Source: JAFECT01 sp964432415
GTDB taxonomy: Bacteria > Pseudomonadota > Alphaproteobacteria > Caulobacterales > Caulobacteraceae
Assembly: GCA_964432415.1 (NCBI GenBank)
Contig: CAYSNW010000013.1
Location: 1-64,000 of the forward strand
DNA: 64,000 bases
Direction of reading: 5' to 3'
Shown: positions 8,656 through 16,857 of the stretch, piece by piece
Numbering within the stretch: position 1 is the first letter of the stretch
Layout of the letters: every line of letters starts with the position of its first letter
Notes under the pieces: generated by a model
The model's database searches: none
What the model saw: only the letters and a program-made list of their open reading frames with translations
What the model was told of the DNA's origin: nothing
Program-made: the position numbers and the translations under genes

Positions 8656-9357
8656 ATGATTTCGCATACCGTTTTCGGCGCCGCCGCCGTCGCCGCCCTG
8701 GCGATCGCCGCCGGTTCCGTCCCCGCCAGCGCCCAGGCGCCGGTGGCTCCGATCGCGCCCGCAGCGCCGGTCGCTCCAGTTGCTCCAGTTGCTCCGGTCG
8801 CGCCCGTGGCTCCGGCTCCCGCCGTTCAGGCGGCGGCGGCCGAGGCCGCCGTGGACGCCCGGGTCGACGCCGCCATGGCCCGAGGCGAGGCGAGGGCCGC
8901 CGCGCGTCATGCGCGCCATTCGGCCCTGCGAGAGGCCGAGGTCGAACGGATCGTCGCCGACGCCCGCCGCGAGGCCATGCGGGCGCGCGAAGAAGCCAAG
9001 CGCGTGCGCATCTCGCAGGTCGACGTCGAGCGAATCCGCAGCCAGGCCCTGGCCCAGGCTCAGCAGGCCCGCGCCCAGGCCAACCGCGCGCGCCTCTCCC
9101 AGGCGGAGATCGAGCGCATTCGCGCCCAGGCCATGACCCAGGCCCAGCAGGCCCGCGCCGAGGTCAGCCGGATCCGCGTCACCCAGGTCGACGTCGAGCG
9201 CATTCGTGCGCAGGCCATGGCCCAGGCCGCCGACGCCCGGCGCATGGCCGCGGAGATGAAGCCGCGGGTCGAGGAACTCAAGCGCAAGGCCAAGCTGCTG
9301 CGCGAGCAGTGCGAGCGCGGCGAGATCAAGTGCGTGATCGTCCGCGGCGACGACTGA
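8656..9357 (+). CDS. periplasmic coiled-coil repeat protein with Ala-Pro-Val linker
   Basis: A 233-residue protein that I do not recognise by family. The start at 8656 is set by a strong GGGAGGA site 7 bp upstream and by the signal peptide that follows (cleavage after ASA, residue 26). Residues about 28-57 are a repeated P-V-A type linker. From about residue 90 to 205 the protein is a continuous charged/alanine helix made of a degenerate first unit and three 28-residue repeats (RISQVDVERIRSQA and variants), four heptads each. The C-terminus has two cysteines (REQCERGEIKCVIV). A rod-like envelope protein is likely; the role is unknown. Confidence 0.7.
   Translation: MISHTVFGAAAVAALAIAAGSVPASAQAPVAPIAPAAPVAPVAPVAPVAPVAPAPAVQAAAAEAAVDARVDAAMARGEARAAARHARHSALREAEVERIVADARREAMRAREEAKRVRISQVDVERIRSQALAQAQQARAQANRARLSQAEIERIRAQAMTQAQQARAEVSRIRVTQVDVERIRAQAMAQAADARRMAAEMKPRVEELKRKAKLLREQCERGEIKCVIVRGDD
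9007..9258 (+). repeat. three in-frame 84-bp repeats encoding 28-residue coiled-coil units
   Basis: Each unit follows the pattern R-[ILV]-[ST]-Q-[VA]-[DE]-[VI]-E-R-I-R-[SA]-Q-A-[LM], then an A/Q-rich tail. The DNA is also similar between units, pointing to tandem duplication. A weaker fourth copy lies just before (AEVERIVADARREAM). Confidence 0.75.
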
Positions 9358-9398
9358 GTCCGAGGCGGGCGCGGCCAGGCCGCGCCCGATCCCGCCCC

Positions 9399-9426
9399 TG
9401 GCAGCAGTCAAGCTTGCGTGCTGCCA
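9399..9426. promoter_or_regulatory. 28-bp perfect dyad upstream of usg
   Basis: TGGCAGCA-gtc-AAGCTT-gcg-TGCTGCCA: 8-bp arms around a palindromic AAGCTT core. It lies about 85 bp before usg and 40 bp after the coiled-coil gene, so it could be an operator or a transcript-end hairpin. A GC-rich hairpin (GGGCGCGGCC/GGCCGCGCCC, about 9368-9388) lies immediately before it. Confidence 0.4.
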
Positions 9427-9511
9427 ACCATCTGATTTTACTTCACTTTATCGACACCGCCGCTTGCCGCCGCCTTATGGCCGTGTCAGCCTCCGCTGGC
9501 AAGGCTGTAGC

Positions 9512-9790
9512 GTGAGGTTTGTCGTGCGTGGTGATTTCGAGGCCCAGCTCGGGGGCCAGAGGCTTACGACCGCCCAGATTCTCTACCACCTGCCCGACCA
9601 TCCGGGCCTGTTGCAGGAGTTCCTGTGGCAGACCCAGGACCGGGCCCCGGATTTTCCCCGCATCCACCGGTTCCTGGACTTCTGGCGCCGCGAGATCGAC
9701 GCGGTGATCCACTCGGTGCGGGTCTCGCACCTGGGCCTGGTCTCGCCGGCGCGGCTGCGGATCGCCGACCACATCGCGACGCTGAACTAG
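9512..9790 (+). CDS. usg: Usg family protein
   Basis: A 92-residue protein starting at GTG 9512 (RFVVRGDFEAQL); a longer frame upstream is non-coding in character. The sequence LTTAQILYHLPDHPGLLQEFLWQTQDRAPDFPRI is the conserved core of the Usg family, first noted as a small unknown gene next to trpF in Caulobacter. The function is unknown. Here it is not beside trp genes. The length is normal for the family. Confidence 0.85.
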   Translation: MRFVVRGDFEAQLGGQRLTTAQILYHLPDHPGLLQEFLWQTQDRAPDFPRIHRFLDFWRREIDAVIHSVRVSHLGLVSPARLRIADHIATLN

Positions 9791-9862
9791 ACCGGGCCTT
9801 CAGCGCCGGAACGGGGCCCGCTGAAACGTGTTAAGCCGTGGGGCTGCGCGAGGAGACGTCCG

Positions 9863-10411
9863 ATGAAGAGGGTTCTGATCGCCGCCGCGTCGGCGCTGGC
9901 GCTGTCCGCCTGCGCGACGGCCACGCCATACATGCCGCAGACGCCGGGCAACCACGAGGGCTACGCCGAATACAGGGTCGCGTCGGACCGCTGGCGCGTG
10001 ACCTTCGCCGGCAATTCGGTGACCTCGCGCGATACGGTGGAGATGTACCTGCTGTACCGCGCCGCCGAGCTGACCCTGCAGAACGGCGCCGACTGGTTCG
10101 AAACCGTGGACCGCTCCACCCAGCGCGACACCCGCTATGTCGGCACGCCCGATCCGTTCTGGTCGGGCTCGGCCTGGGGTCCCTACTGGCATCCGTCCTG
10201 GCGGTTCTACCATCGCGGCGGCTGGAGCCGCTGGGATCCGATGTGGAGCCATGAGCTCGACGTCCAGGAGATCAGCCGCTACGAGGCCGACGCCGAGATC
10301 ATCATCCATCACGGAACCCGCCCGGCGGGCGAACCGCACGCCTTCAATGCGCGCGAGGTGATCGACAACCTCGGCCCGCGCATCAGGCATCCGGGCGAGG
10401 ACCGGCGCTAG
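9863..10411 (+). CDS. CC0125/CC1285-type lipoprotein
   Basis: A 182-residue protein with a lipoprotein signal (ALALSAC, lipidated Cys 17). The mature part begins TATPYMPQTPGNHEGYAEYRV and contains DTVEMYLLYRAAELTLQNGADWF, a pattern of the CC0125/CC1285 lipoprotein family found in Caulobacterales and other proteobacteria. A Trp/His/Pro-rich central segment follows (GPYWHPSWRFYHRGGWSRWD). The biochemical role is not known; an envelope location is clear. The gene stands alone between usg and a convergent DUF6065 gene. Confidence 0.75.
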   Translation: MKRVLIAAASALALSACATATPYMPQTPGNHEGYAEYRVASDRWRVTFAGNSVTSRDTVEMYLLYRAAELTLQNGADWFETVDRSTQRDTRYVGTPDPFWSGSAWGPYWHPSWRFYHRGGWSRWDPMWSHELDVQEISRYEADAEIIIHHGTRPAGEPHAFNAREVIDNLGPRIRHPGEDRR

Positions 10412-10422
10412 GAACGGGCCGT

Positions 10423-11163
10423 TCAGACGAGCCGGACCGGCTTCAGGCGGCGCTTGTTGACGTGGGTCTCGGGCTGGGGGCCCTCGTTCTCGGGGATTTC
10501 GCCCTTGAAGTAGAAGCGCTGCCAGGCCTCCTTGACCACCTGCGGGTCGCCCTTCTCCAGACGGCGGTTGAAGGTGCTGCGCTGCACGTTCCAGGCCTCG
10601 AACTGGCCCTTGAGCACCGGGTCGCTTTCCAGATGCTTGAGCACCGGATCGACCTGTTCGAGCTTGTGGTGCTCGGTCAGGGTGATGAAGCAGAAGGGCT
10701 CGCCCTTGTCGAAATGCACCCGGCCCGGGCGGGTGAAGATCCAGTTCATGGTGAAGGGGAAGGGCAGCCAGTCGGTCTCGATCAGGCCCTGCAACGGCTG
10801 GATGCCGTCCTTGATCAGGTTGGGCGCGCCCATGGCCCACACGGCCCAGCCGGGCGGGGTGCGGAACATGTAGCCGGGGTGCATGGTCAGCACGCCGGTG
10901 GAGAAGTGCGACTGGGCGAACTGATGGAAATTCGGGTGCGGCCGATCCGGGGTCAGGGTCAGGTCCGTCTGCAGGGCCCCGCCGTTCCACTCGGCGGTGA
11001 AGCCCATGGGACAGAGGATCTCCCAGCCCGTGGTGTTGGCCATGGTGAGCGGCAGGCAGCGGTAGGGGTGACGGTTGGAGAAGGCGTCCATCCATTGCCG
11101 GTCGGGCCGCCCGGGCACGATCTCGGGGGGGCGGGGAACCATGGGGTAGCACTCGAGCTTCAT
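10423..11163 (-). CDS. DUF6065 family protein
   Basis: A 246-residue cytoplasmic protein. The start at 11163 (MKLECYPMVPRPPEIVPG) fits the family; the frame extends upstream without sense. Motifs are YRCLPLTMANTTGWEILCP, FRTPPGWAVWAMG and a C-terminal PFCFITL region. This architecture belongs to a family of unknown function that often occurs with secondary-metabolite or peptide-modifying genes, but no such neighbours are present here. It is divergent from the prolyl-tRNA editing gene across 105 bp. Confidence 0.7.
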   Translation of the reverse strand: MKLECYPMVPRPPEIVPGRPDRQWMDAFSNRHPYRCLPLTMANTTGWEILCPMGFTAEWNGGALQTDLTLTPDRPHPNFHQFAQSHFSTGVLTMHPGYMFRTPPGWAVWAMGAPNLIKDGIQPLQGLIETDWLPFPFTMNWIFTRPGRVHFDKGEPFCFITLTEHHKLEQVDPVLKHLESDPVLKGQFEAWNVQRSTFNRRLEKGDPQVVKEAWQRFYFKGEIPENEGPQPETHVNKRRLKPVRLV

Positions 11164-11268
11164 GCCCTGTCCTGACGTCCTTCGGTCGCGGGCCACGTCG
11201 CCCCACGTTGCGGCGGCGGCGGAAGCCGCTAATTCTCCCCTACCCGCAGCGATCCGGCCCCGTCCAGC

Positions 11269-11832
11269 ATGTCCGCGCCCGAGCCTCTTGCCGAACCGAC
11301 CCCACGCGAGCGCCTTATGGCGCTGCTGGCCACGGTGGACGCCGATCCGGTCACCTTCGAACACCCGGCGGTCTTCACCGTCGCCGAGGGCCCCGAGATC
11401 AAGGCCCACATGCCCGGCGCCCACACCAAGAACCTGTTCCTCAAGGACAAGAAGGGCCAGCTCTGGCTGATCTCGGCGCGTCAGGACACGGTGGTCGACC
11501 TGAAGCAGCTGCACCGGGTGATCGGGTCGGACCGGCTGTCCTTCGGCAACGCCGAACTGATGGCCGAGACCCTGGGCGTCACCCCGGGTTCGGTCACCGC
11601 CTTCGGCCTGATCAACGACCGCGACCGGCGGGTGCGTTTCGTGCTGGACCGCGCGCTTGCCGAGGCCGAGCGGGTGAATTTCCACCCGCTGATCAACACC
11701 GCCACCACGGGCGTCACCGCCCCGGGCTTCCGCCGTTTCCTCAAGGCGATCGGCATCGAGCCGATGGTTGTCGACTTCGCCGCCATGGCCGTGGTCGATC
11801 CGGCGTCCTGGGACCGGAGTTCGGGCCCCTGA
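11269..11832 (+). CDS. prolyl-tRNA deacylase (ProXp-type, YbaK/EbsC fold)
   Basis: A 187-residue free-standing editing domain. HPAVFTVAEG at about residues 36-45, AHTKNLFLKDKKGQLWL, the lysine-bearing strand and the late FHPLINTATTG and FRRFL motifs are those of the prolyl-tRNA synthetase-associated domain family, which hydrolyses Ala-tRNA(Pro) or related mischarged tRNAs in trans. It is a stand-alone protein; no proS gene lies nearby. Start ATG 11269 is the natural start. Confidence 0.85.
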   Translation: MSAPEPLAEPTPRERLMALLATVDADPVTFEHPAVFTVAEGPEIKAHMPGAHTKNLFLKDKKGQLWLISARQDTVVDLKQLHRVIGSDRLSFGNAELMAETLGVTPGSVTAFGLINDRDRRVRFVLDRALAEAERVNFHPLINTATTGVTAPGFRRFLKAIGIEPMVVDFAAMAVVDPASWDRSSGP

Positions 11833-11952
11833 ACCCAAACCGATCTTCTCCTTAACGAAACTTAATGGGCGGCGGCGCATCCGCAGGGCCCTCGAAGCGC
11901 CTCCTTCTGGCGGGCCCGACGCGCTGCCGGGTCCTCAGTGATGGGGCGCGAG

Positions 11953-12423
11953 ATGACGGATGCGGATCGGGCGATGGCGGGCTGGGTCGGACTGGCCTGC
12001 CTGGCGGTCACCCTCGTGCTGCTGGCCGGCGGCGGCGCCGACCATGAATTCCCCGTACGCGTCGTTCAAAGCGCGCCGCTGTGGATCGGCGTGGTGTTCG
12101 GGCTGAGGCGCGCGAGCGCGGCGCTCTGGGCCGGCGCGCCTCTGCTGCTCATCTGGGGCGCGCTGGCGGCCGCGACCCTCCTGGCCAACGCCGCGGTCTG
12201 GACCTCGCCCCTGCCCGGCGCCCTGTGGCTCTCGGACTGGATGGCCATCGCCATTGCGGTCCCGGTCTTCGCCGGGCTGGTCGCGACCGCCCTCATGCGC
12301 GGCGCCGCGCGCACGCCGGCCGGGCCGGTGGTGGCGATCGTGGTGGTGATCCTGCAGCTCGCGGCGATGGCGGCCTCCACCCTTCCCCTGTTCGACCGCG
12401 ACCTCGGCCTGGTGATCACCTAG
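11953..12423 (+). CDS. hypothetical membrane protein
   Basis: About 156 residues from the ATG at 11953, which has a GGGGCG site upstream; a start 12 bp earlier is possible. Four hydrophobic segments are visible: residues about 9-25, 52-73, 88-108 and 120-145. I do not recognise the family. It ends with a stop overlapping that of the convergent VOC protein by 4 bp. No conserved polar motif suggests a transport or enzymatic function. Confidence 0.55.
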   Translation: MTDADRAMAGWVGLACLAVTLVLLAGGGADHEFPVRVVQSAPLWIGVVFGLRRASAALWAGAPLLLIWGALAAATLLANAAVWTSPLPGALWLSDWMAIAIAVPVFAGLVATALMRGAARTPAGPVVAIVVVILQLAAMAASTLPLFDRDLGLVIT

Positions 12424-12806
12424 GCCGCGCAGGTCGGGGGATCGTCAGTCTCCTCCGACAGGATCAGGGCGTAGCCGTCGGGGTCGCGGAACGAGAACTC
12501 GCGCCGGCCATAGAAATAGACCTCCGGTCCCCACTCGATCGTGACCCGGTCGCGCACACGCTCGAACATCGCCAGGGCGTCCTCGACATCGATCGAGATG
12601 GTCCCGTGGCCGCAGGGCTCGGGCGCGTCGGCCGGGGGCGTGTAGAACTGCAGCACCACCGCGTCGCGCTCCATCAGCACGAAGGTCGGCGCCTCTGCGG
12701 GCCAGGGTTCCGCGGCCTCGAAGCCCAGGACCTCGACGTAAAAGCCAATGGTGCGCGCGATCTCCGACACCGGAAGCCGCGGCGAACAGCTGAGAAAACG
12801 GCTCAT
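12420..12806 (-). CDS. VOC (glyoxalase/bleomycin-resistance fold) protein
   Basis: A 128-residue single-domain VOC protein starting at 12806 (MSRFLSCSPRLPVSEI). The two beta-alpha-beta3 modules are visible: ARTIGFYVEVLGFE with the usual FY-x-LGF turn, and near the end the strand REFSFRDPDGYALILSE with the metal-site glutamate. It could be a lyase, dioxygenase or drug-binding protein; the substrate is not evident. It is divergent from the thioredoxin-like gene across 123 bp. Confidence 0.85.
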   Translation of the reverse strand: MSRFLSCSPRLPVSEIARTIGFYVEVLGFEAAEPWPAEAPTFVLMERDAVVLQFYTPPADAPEPCGHGTISIDVEDALAMFERVRDRVTIEWGPEVYFYGRREFSFRDPDGYALILSEETDDPPTCAA

Positions 12807-12929
12807 CGAGCCCCCCAATCGATGCGGCGATGGATTGCGGACGCCGCCGGGTGCGACCATTTTAGCCTTGAACGGGTTATGGTCGCGCGCGCCTTTCGGG
12901 CGCCGGCCGCCCACAGTCAAGGACGCCCC

Positions 12930-13841
12930 ATGATCGGAGACACCGCGCTCGCGCCCCAGTCGGGCCTGATCAAGGACGGGACCGACGCCGGCTTCGCGGC
13001 CGACGTGCTGGAGGAATCCCGCCGCCAGCCGGTGATCGTCGACTTCTGGGCGACCTGGTGCGGCCCGTGCAAGCAGCTCGGCCCCCTGATCGAGAAGGCG
13101 GTCCTGGAGGCCAAGGGCGCGGTCAAGCTGGTCAAGATCGACATCGACAAGCATCCGCGCGTCGCCGGCCAGCTGGGCGTGCAATCGATCCCCACCGTCT
13201 ACGGCTTCGTCGACGGCAAGCCGGCGGACGGTTTCATGGGCGCCCTGCCGGCCAGCGAGCTGAAGGCCTTTATCGATCGCCTGACCCAGACCGCCGGAGG
13301 CTCGGCGCCGGACGGCGCGGCCGACGCCATCGCCAGCCTGCTGGACCTGGCCGCGGAGTCCGTCCGCGTCGGCGACCTCGGCGGCGCGGCCCAGGCCTAT
13401 GCCCAGGTGCTGCAGGCCGATCCCCAGAACATCAGCGGCCTGGCCGGGCTGTCGCGGGTCTATCTGGCCGGCGGCGAGGTGGAGCAGGCGCGCCAGATCG
13501 CGGCCATGATCCCGGCGGAAGCCAATGGCGCCGACGTGCTCAGCCTGCGCGCGGCGCTGGACTTCGCCAAGGACGCGCCCGACGAGACCGCGGAGCTGGA
13601 ACGGCGCGTGGCCGCCGACCCGACCGACCAGACCGCGCGGCTGGAGCTGGCCAATGCGCTTGCGGGGCTGGGGGAGTTCGCCGAGGCGTCCGAGCACCTG
13701 CTGGCCCTGGTGGCGGCGGACCGCGAGTGGAACGATCAGGCGGCGCGCAAGGCGCTGCTCAAGGTGTTCGAGGCGGCCGGCTCCGCCTCCGAAGTGGCCA
13801 AGCAGGGCCGCCGCCGGCTGTCGCAAATCCTGTTCAGTTGA
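12930..13841 (+). CDS. cnoX: thioredoxin with TPR domain (CnoX/YbbN-like chaperedoxin)
   Basis: A 303-residue cytoplasmic protein. Residues 1-115 are a thioredoxin domain with the full redox motif WCGPC at residues 43-47 and the cis-proline in SIPTVYGF; residues about 130-300 are tetratricopeptide repeats (GGAAQAYAQVLQADPQNISGLAGLSR and so on). This is the YbbN/CnoX arrangement, a holdase that hands clients to GroEL or DnaK; alphaproteobacterial members keep the WCGPC cysteines whereas E. coli has SxxC. It is followed after 15 bp by a LON-domain gene, probably in one operon. Confidence 0.88.
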   Translation: MIGDTALAPQSGLIKDGTDAGFAADVLEESRRQPVIVDFWATWCGPCKQLGPLIEKAVLEAKGAVKLVKIDIDKHPRVAGQLGVQSIPTVYGFVDGKPADGFMGALPASELKAFIDRLTQTAGGSAPDGAADAIASLLDLAAESVRVGDLGGAAQAYAQVLQADPQNISGLAGLSRVYLAGGEVEQARQIAAMIPAEANGADVLSLRAALDFAKDAPDETAELERRVAADPTDQTARLELANALAGLGEFAEASEHLLALVAADREWNDQAARKALLKVFEAAGSASEVAKQGRRRLSQILFS

Positions 13842-13856
13842 GTTGAGGAGCGCCCC

Positions 13857-14513
13857 ATGCCCCAGGGCTATGTCCGCGCCGCCGACCTGCCCCAGGTGAT
13901 CCCGGTCTTTCCGCTGGACGAGATCCTGCTCCTGCCCCGGGGCCAGCTGCCGCTCAGGATCTTCGAGCCGCGCTACCTCAACATGATCGACGACGTCATG
14001 GCCGGCGACCGGGTGGTGGGCATGGTCCAGACCGCCGGCGGCGCCCGCGCCAGGCCCAAACTCGCCCGGGTCGGCTGCGCCGGACGCATCACCAGCTACG
14101 CCGAGACCTCCGACGGCTGCTACCTGATCACCCTGACCGGCGTGATCCGCTTTCGGCTGTCGGACGAACTTCCCGTCCAGTCGCCCTACCGCCAGGTCCG
14201 CGCCGACTACGCCGAGTTCGAGCCCGACCTGCAGGCGCCGGCCGAGGGCGAGGCCTTCGAGCGCAGCCGCTTCCTGCACGCGCTGAAGACCTACCTGACC
14301 CGCCACTCCCTGGACGTGGACTGGGACACCGCCGAGGGCGCCCCGGAAGAGGCCCTGATTAACAGCCTGTCCATGGGCCTGCCCTTCGACGCGGCCGAGA
14401 AGCAGGCCCTGATCGAAGCGGCCACCCTGGCCGACCGGCGCGAGGCCCTGATCGCCCTGCTCGAGATCGACGCGGCGGAAACCGAGGGCGGCGAGCCGCA
14501 TTCCATGCAATGA
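13857..14513 (+). CDS. LON peptidase N-terminal (substrate-binding) domain protein
   Basis: A 218-residue protein that begins with the LON substrate-binding module: IPVFPLDEILLLPRGQLPLRIFEPRY, followed by GDRVVGMVQ, VGCAGRI and the helical GLPFDAAEKQALIEAATLADRREAL. No ATPase or Ser-Lys protease domain follows, so it is not Lon itself. Stand-alone LON-domain proteins may act as adaptors. It lies between the thioredoxin-TPR gene and the Trm112-like gene with very short gaps, so the three probably form an operon linked to proteostasis. Confidence 0.92.
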   Translation: MPQGYVRAADLPQVIPVFPLDEILLLPRGQLPLRIFEPRYLNMIDDVMAGDRVVGMVQTAGGARARPKLARVGCAGRITSYAETSDGCYLITLTGVIRFRLSDELPVQSPYRQVRADYAEFEPDLQAPAEGEAFERSRFLHALKTYLTRHSLDVDWDTAEGAPEEALINSLSMGLPFDAAEKQALIEAATLADRREALIALLEIDAAETEGGEPHSMQ

Positions 14514-14520
14514 GACGCCG

Positions 14521-14721
14521 ATGAGCACCGAAACCGACTTCGCCGCCCCGGGCGTCGATCCGCGCCTGCTGGAAATCCTGGTGTGTCCGCTGACCCGCGG
14601 GCCGCTGGAATACGACCGGGAAAAGGCCGAGCTGATCAGCCGTTCGGCCAGGCTGGCCTATCCGATCCGCGACGGGGTGCCGATCATGCTGCCGGAAGAG
14701 GCGCGCAAGCTGGACGACTGA
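14521..14721 (+). CDS. Trm112 family protein
   Basis: A 66-residue protein with the Trm112/YcaR pattern: LLEILVCPLTRGPLEYD followed by AELISRSARLAYPIRDGVPIMLPEEAR. Only one of the usual zinc-ligand cysteines (VCP) is present, as in many bacterial members. Eukaryotic Trm112 activates methyltransferases; a partner role for a bacterial methyltransferase is plausible but not shown here. It starts 8 bp after the LON-domain gene. Confidence 0.88.
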   Translation: MSTETDFAAPGVDPRLLEILVCPLTRGPLEYDREKAELISRSARLAYPIRDGVPIMLPEEARKLDD

Positions 14722-14734
14722 GACCGGCCGGCCC

Positions 14735-15151
14735 TTATTTCAGCGCCCGGACGGGCTCTCCGTGAGACCCGTCGGCCCCGGGAAACTCGCACAGGGTCTC
14801 CACGGCCTCGAGGCGATCGCCGTGGAAGTCGAGCATCAGGAAGGATGCGGACGGAGCCGGGCAGCCGTGCGGCGCGACATCTTCGGACAGGGCGAAGCGC
14901 CAGGCCTGACGCTCGCGCAGGGCCGGGACGGCTCCACAGGCGATCGACGGCGTCGGCTCCGGTGCGCTGACGACTCCGCCGGCGGAAAGATGGGCGGCCG
15001 CCGCTCCACAGGCCATGGCGAGGGCCTGGCTGCGCGTCATGCCTACAGTGAAGCCGAGAAAGCGCTCATGGCCGGTGAGGTGCTCGGGCGACGGACGGCC
15101 CAGGTCGCAGCCGCTCAGCAGGAGACAGGCCGCCAGGACGAGCCGCCTCAC
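14735..15151 (-). CDS. small lipoprotein, hypothetical
   Basis: A 138-residue protein with a convincing lipobox (LLLSGC, Cys 15). The mature part has a single domain containing GFTVGMTRSQALAMACG, a pattern reminiscent of small periplasmic inhibitor-like or BLIP-like folds, and several cysteines (CG, CG, CP, CE) that may form disulfides. I do not recognise a named family. Its start overlaps the stop of the ubiquinone hydroxylase gene by 4 bp, so it is translated from the same message. Confidence 0.65.
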   Translation of the reverse strand: MRRLVLAACLLLSGCDLGRPSPEHLTGHERFLGFTVGMTRSQALAMACGAAAAHLSAGGVVSAPEPTPSIACGAVPALRERQAWRFALSEDVAPHGCPAPSASFLMLDFHGDRLEAVETLCEFPGADGSHGEPVRALK

Positions 15152-16413
15152 AGGGCTTCGCCCCGGAGCAGCCGCGGCAGGTCACCGACCGCGCCGCCCG
15201 CCTCCTGCATGAAGAAGCGCCGGGCCGGGCCGATGCGATTGACCACGGACAGGCCGATCCCCCGCGCCGCGCGCACCAGCGGGATGTCGTTGGAGAACAG
15301 CCGGTTGAACACATCGGTCGCCGCCGCCAGCATGGTGTTGTCGAACCGCCGCCAGCGGGCGTAGCGCTCCAGCACCGCCTCGGACCCTATGTCTTCTCCC
15401 AGCCGGGAGGCGTCGGCCAGGACCTCGGCCAGGGCGGCGGCGTCCTTCAGACCGAGGTTCAGGCCCTGACCCGCGATCGGGTGCACGCCATGGGCCGCGT
15501 CCCCGAGCAGGGCGGCGCGCGGCCCGATCATCCGTTCGGCGAGGCTGAGGTTCAGCGGATAGACGAAGCGCGGCCCCTGCACCTCCAGCGCGCCCAGGAA
15601 GTCGCCGAAGCGGCGCTGCAGATGGATGGCGAAGGCCTCCGGCGAGGCCTCGCGCAGGGCGTCCGCGCGGCGGCGCGGCTCGGTCCAGACCAGGCTGGCG
15701 CGGTTATCGGTGAGCGGCAGGATGGCGAAGGGGCCGCCGGGCAGGAAGTATTCGTGGGCGATCCCGCCGTGGGGCTCGGCCATGCGCACGGTGGCCACCA
15801 CCCCGCTCTGGGCGTAGTCCCAGCCCACAACCCCCACGCCCATGGCCTCGCGCACCACCGACCTGCGCCCCTCGGCGCCCACCACCAGCGGCGCAGCGAA
15901 ACGGCGGCCGTTGGCGAGGGTCACCACCGCAGCGTCAGGTTCGAACGCCACCGCCGCGACGCTGGCCGGGGCCAGGACCGTGATCCCGGCCTCCAGAACG
16001 GTTTCCGCCAGGGCCGAGCGGATGCGGCGGTTCTCGATCATCCAGCCCAGCGGCTCGCCGTCGCTGCGGTCGGCGATTTCAGCGGATTCGAAGCGCAGGA
16101 AGCCGGGCAGGGGGGCCGAGGCCGCCGCGCCGGGAGAGCGGCCATCGGTGACCAGGATCTCGTCGATGGCGCAGGCATGGGGCCTGAGCCGCTCGCCGGC
16201 GCCGAGGGCGCGCCATTGCCGGAATGAGGAATAGGCGATGGCCGAGGCCCGGCCGTCGAAGCTCTCCGCCAGCTGGGCGGAAAAGGGCACGGGATCGATG
16301 AGCAGGGGCTTCAGTCCCGCCTGAACCAGGGCGAGGGCGAGGGTCGCGCCGGACATGCCGGCGCCGGCGATGATCACGTCGAAGGAACGGTCCGGCTCAG
16401 CGGGGGCGGTCAT
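15148..16413 (-). CDS. UbiH/UbiF/Coq6 family FAD-dependent hydroxylase
   Basis: A 421-residue flavoprotein monooxygenase of ubiquinone biosynthesis. The FAD-binding GxGxxG is in IIAGAGMSGATLALAL at residues about 14-25; VGAEGRRSVVRE is the second nucleotide motif; GDAAHGVHPIAGQGLNLGLKD is the strongly conserved C-terminal FAD motif of the UbiH/Coq6 group. It hydroxylates the aromatic ring of the quinone precursor. Which ring position is used cannot be assigned, because alphaproteobacterial members (UbiL, UbiM and others) differ in regioselectivity. Confidence 0.92.
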   Translation of the reverse strand: MTAPAEPDRSFDVIIAGAGMSGATLALALVQAGLKPLLIDPVPFSAQLAESFDGRASAIAYSSFRQWRALGAGERLRPHACAIDEILVTDGRSPGAAASAPLPGFLRFESAEIADRSDGEPLGWMIENRRIRSALAETVLEAGITVLAPASVAAVAFEPDAAVVTLANGRRFAAPLVVGAEGRRSVVREAMGVGVVGWDYAQSGVVATVRMAEPHGGIAHEYFLPGGPFAILPLTDNRASLVWTEPRRRADALREASPEAFAIHLQRRFGDFLGALEVQGPRFVYPLNLSLAERMIGPRAALLGDAAHGVHPIAGQGLNLGLKDAAALAEVLADASRLGEDIGSEAVLERYARWRRFDNTMLAAATDVFNRLFSNDIPLVRAARGIGLSVVNRIGPARRFFMQEAGGAVGDLPRLLRGEAL

Positions 16414-16451
16414 GGCCCCTTATCCCGCGCCCGGCGCGCGCGGGCAACGCC

Positions 16452-16700
16452 TCAGGCCAGGTCGTGCAGACCCCCGCCCAGACCCTCCGGGGGCTCGTGC
16501 AGCCGGTGGCCGCCGAACACCTTCACGACATGCTGTTCGAAGAACTCCGAGGGGTCCTCGGCGGAGAGAAAGGCGCGATAGACCCGCACCGGCACCGCGT
16601 CGAACGACCAGAGGTCGCCGTTGGCCAGTCGAACAAACAGGGCGCGCTTGGCCGGGTCGTGTCCGATCCAGGCCAGGGCGTCGGAATTCAGGCGGGGCAT
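16452..16700 (-). CDS. KTSC-like domain protein
   Basis: An 82-residue protein from the ATG at 16700 (MPRLNSDALAWIGHDPA); the longer frame reaches into promoter sequence of ftsK. The pattern hydrophobic strand (RALFVRLANGDLWSFDAVP) followed by YRAFLSAEDPSEFFEQHV resembles the KTSC domain, a small fold near some lysyl-tRNA synthetases and phage proteins. The family is of unknown function and the match is from pattern only. Divergent from ftsK. Confidence 0.55.
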   Translation of the reverse strand: MPRLNSDALAWIGHDPAKRALFVRLANGDLWSFDAVPVRVYRAFLSAEDPSEFFEQHVVKVFGGHRLHEPPEGLGGGLHDLA

Positions 16701-16786
16701 CGGAGAGAACCGTCGGAAGCGTACTGATGAGGACTCGGAAACGGAACCGGACCCCATCGGGTTTCAGCGTGGCCGCAGGCTTTTTC

Positions 16787-16801
16787 GTAAACCGGTCTTA
16801 A
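16787..16801 (+). promoter_or_regulatory. CtrA-like half-consensus box upstream of ftsK
   Basis: GTAA-N7-TTAA matches the CtrA consensus TTAA-N7-TTAA at seven of eight positions and lies 57 bp before the ftsK start. A single such match can occur by chance. Confidence 0.3.
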
Positions 16802-16857
16802 CCCTCTTGCCGCCATTGCTCACGGGTCGGTTCTTTCAGGGCCCCGGAGCGGCCAGC

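Noticed and set aside
8764..8820. Short GCTCCAGTT-type DNA repeats as a regulatory or CRISPR-like array
   Set aside because: They encode the P-V-A linker of the coiled-coil protein in frame, and are simple coding repeats.
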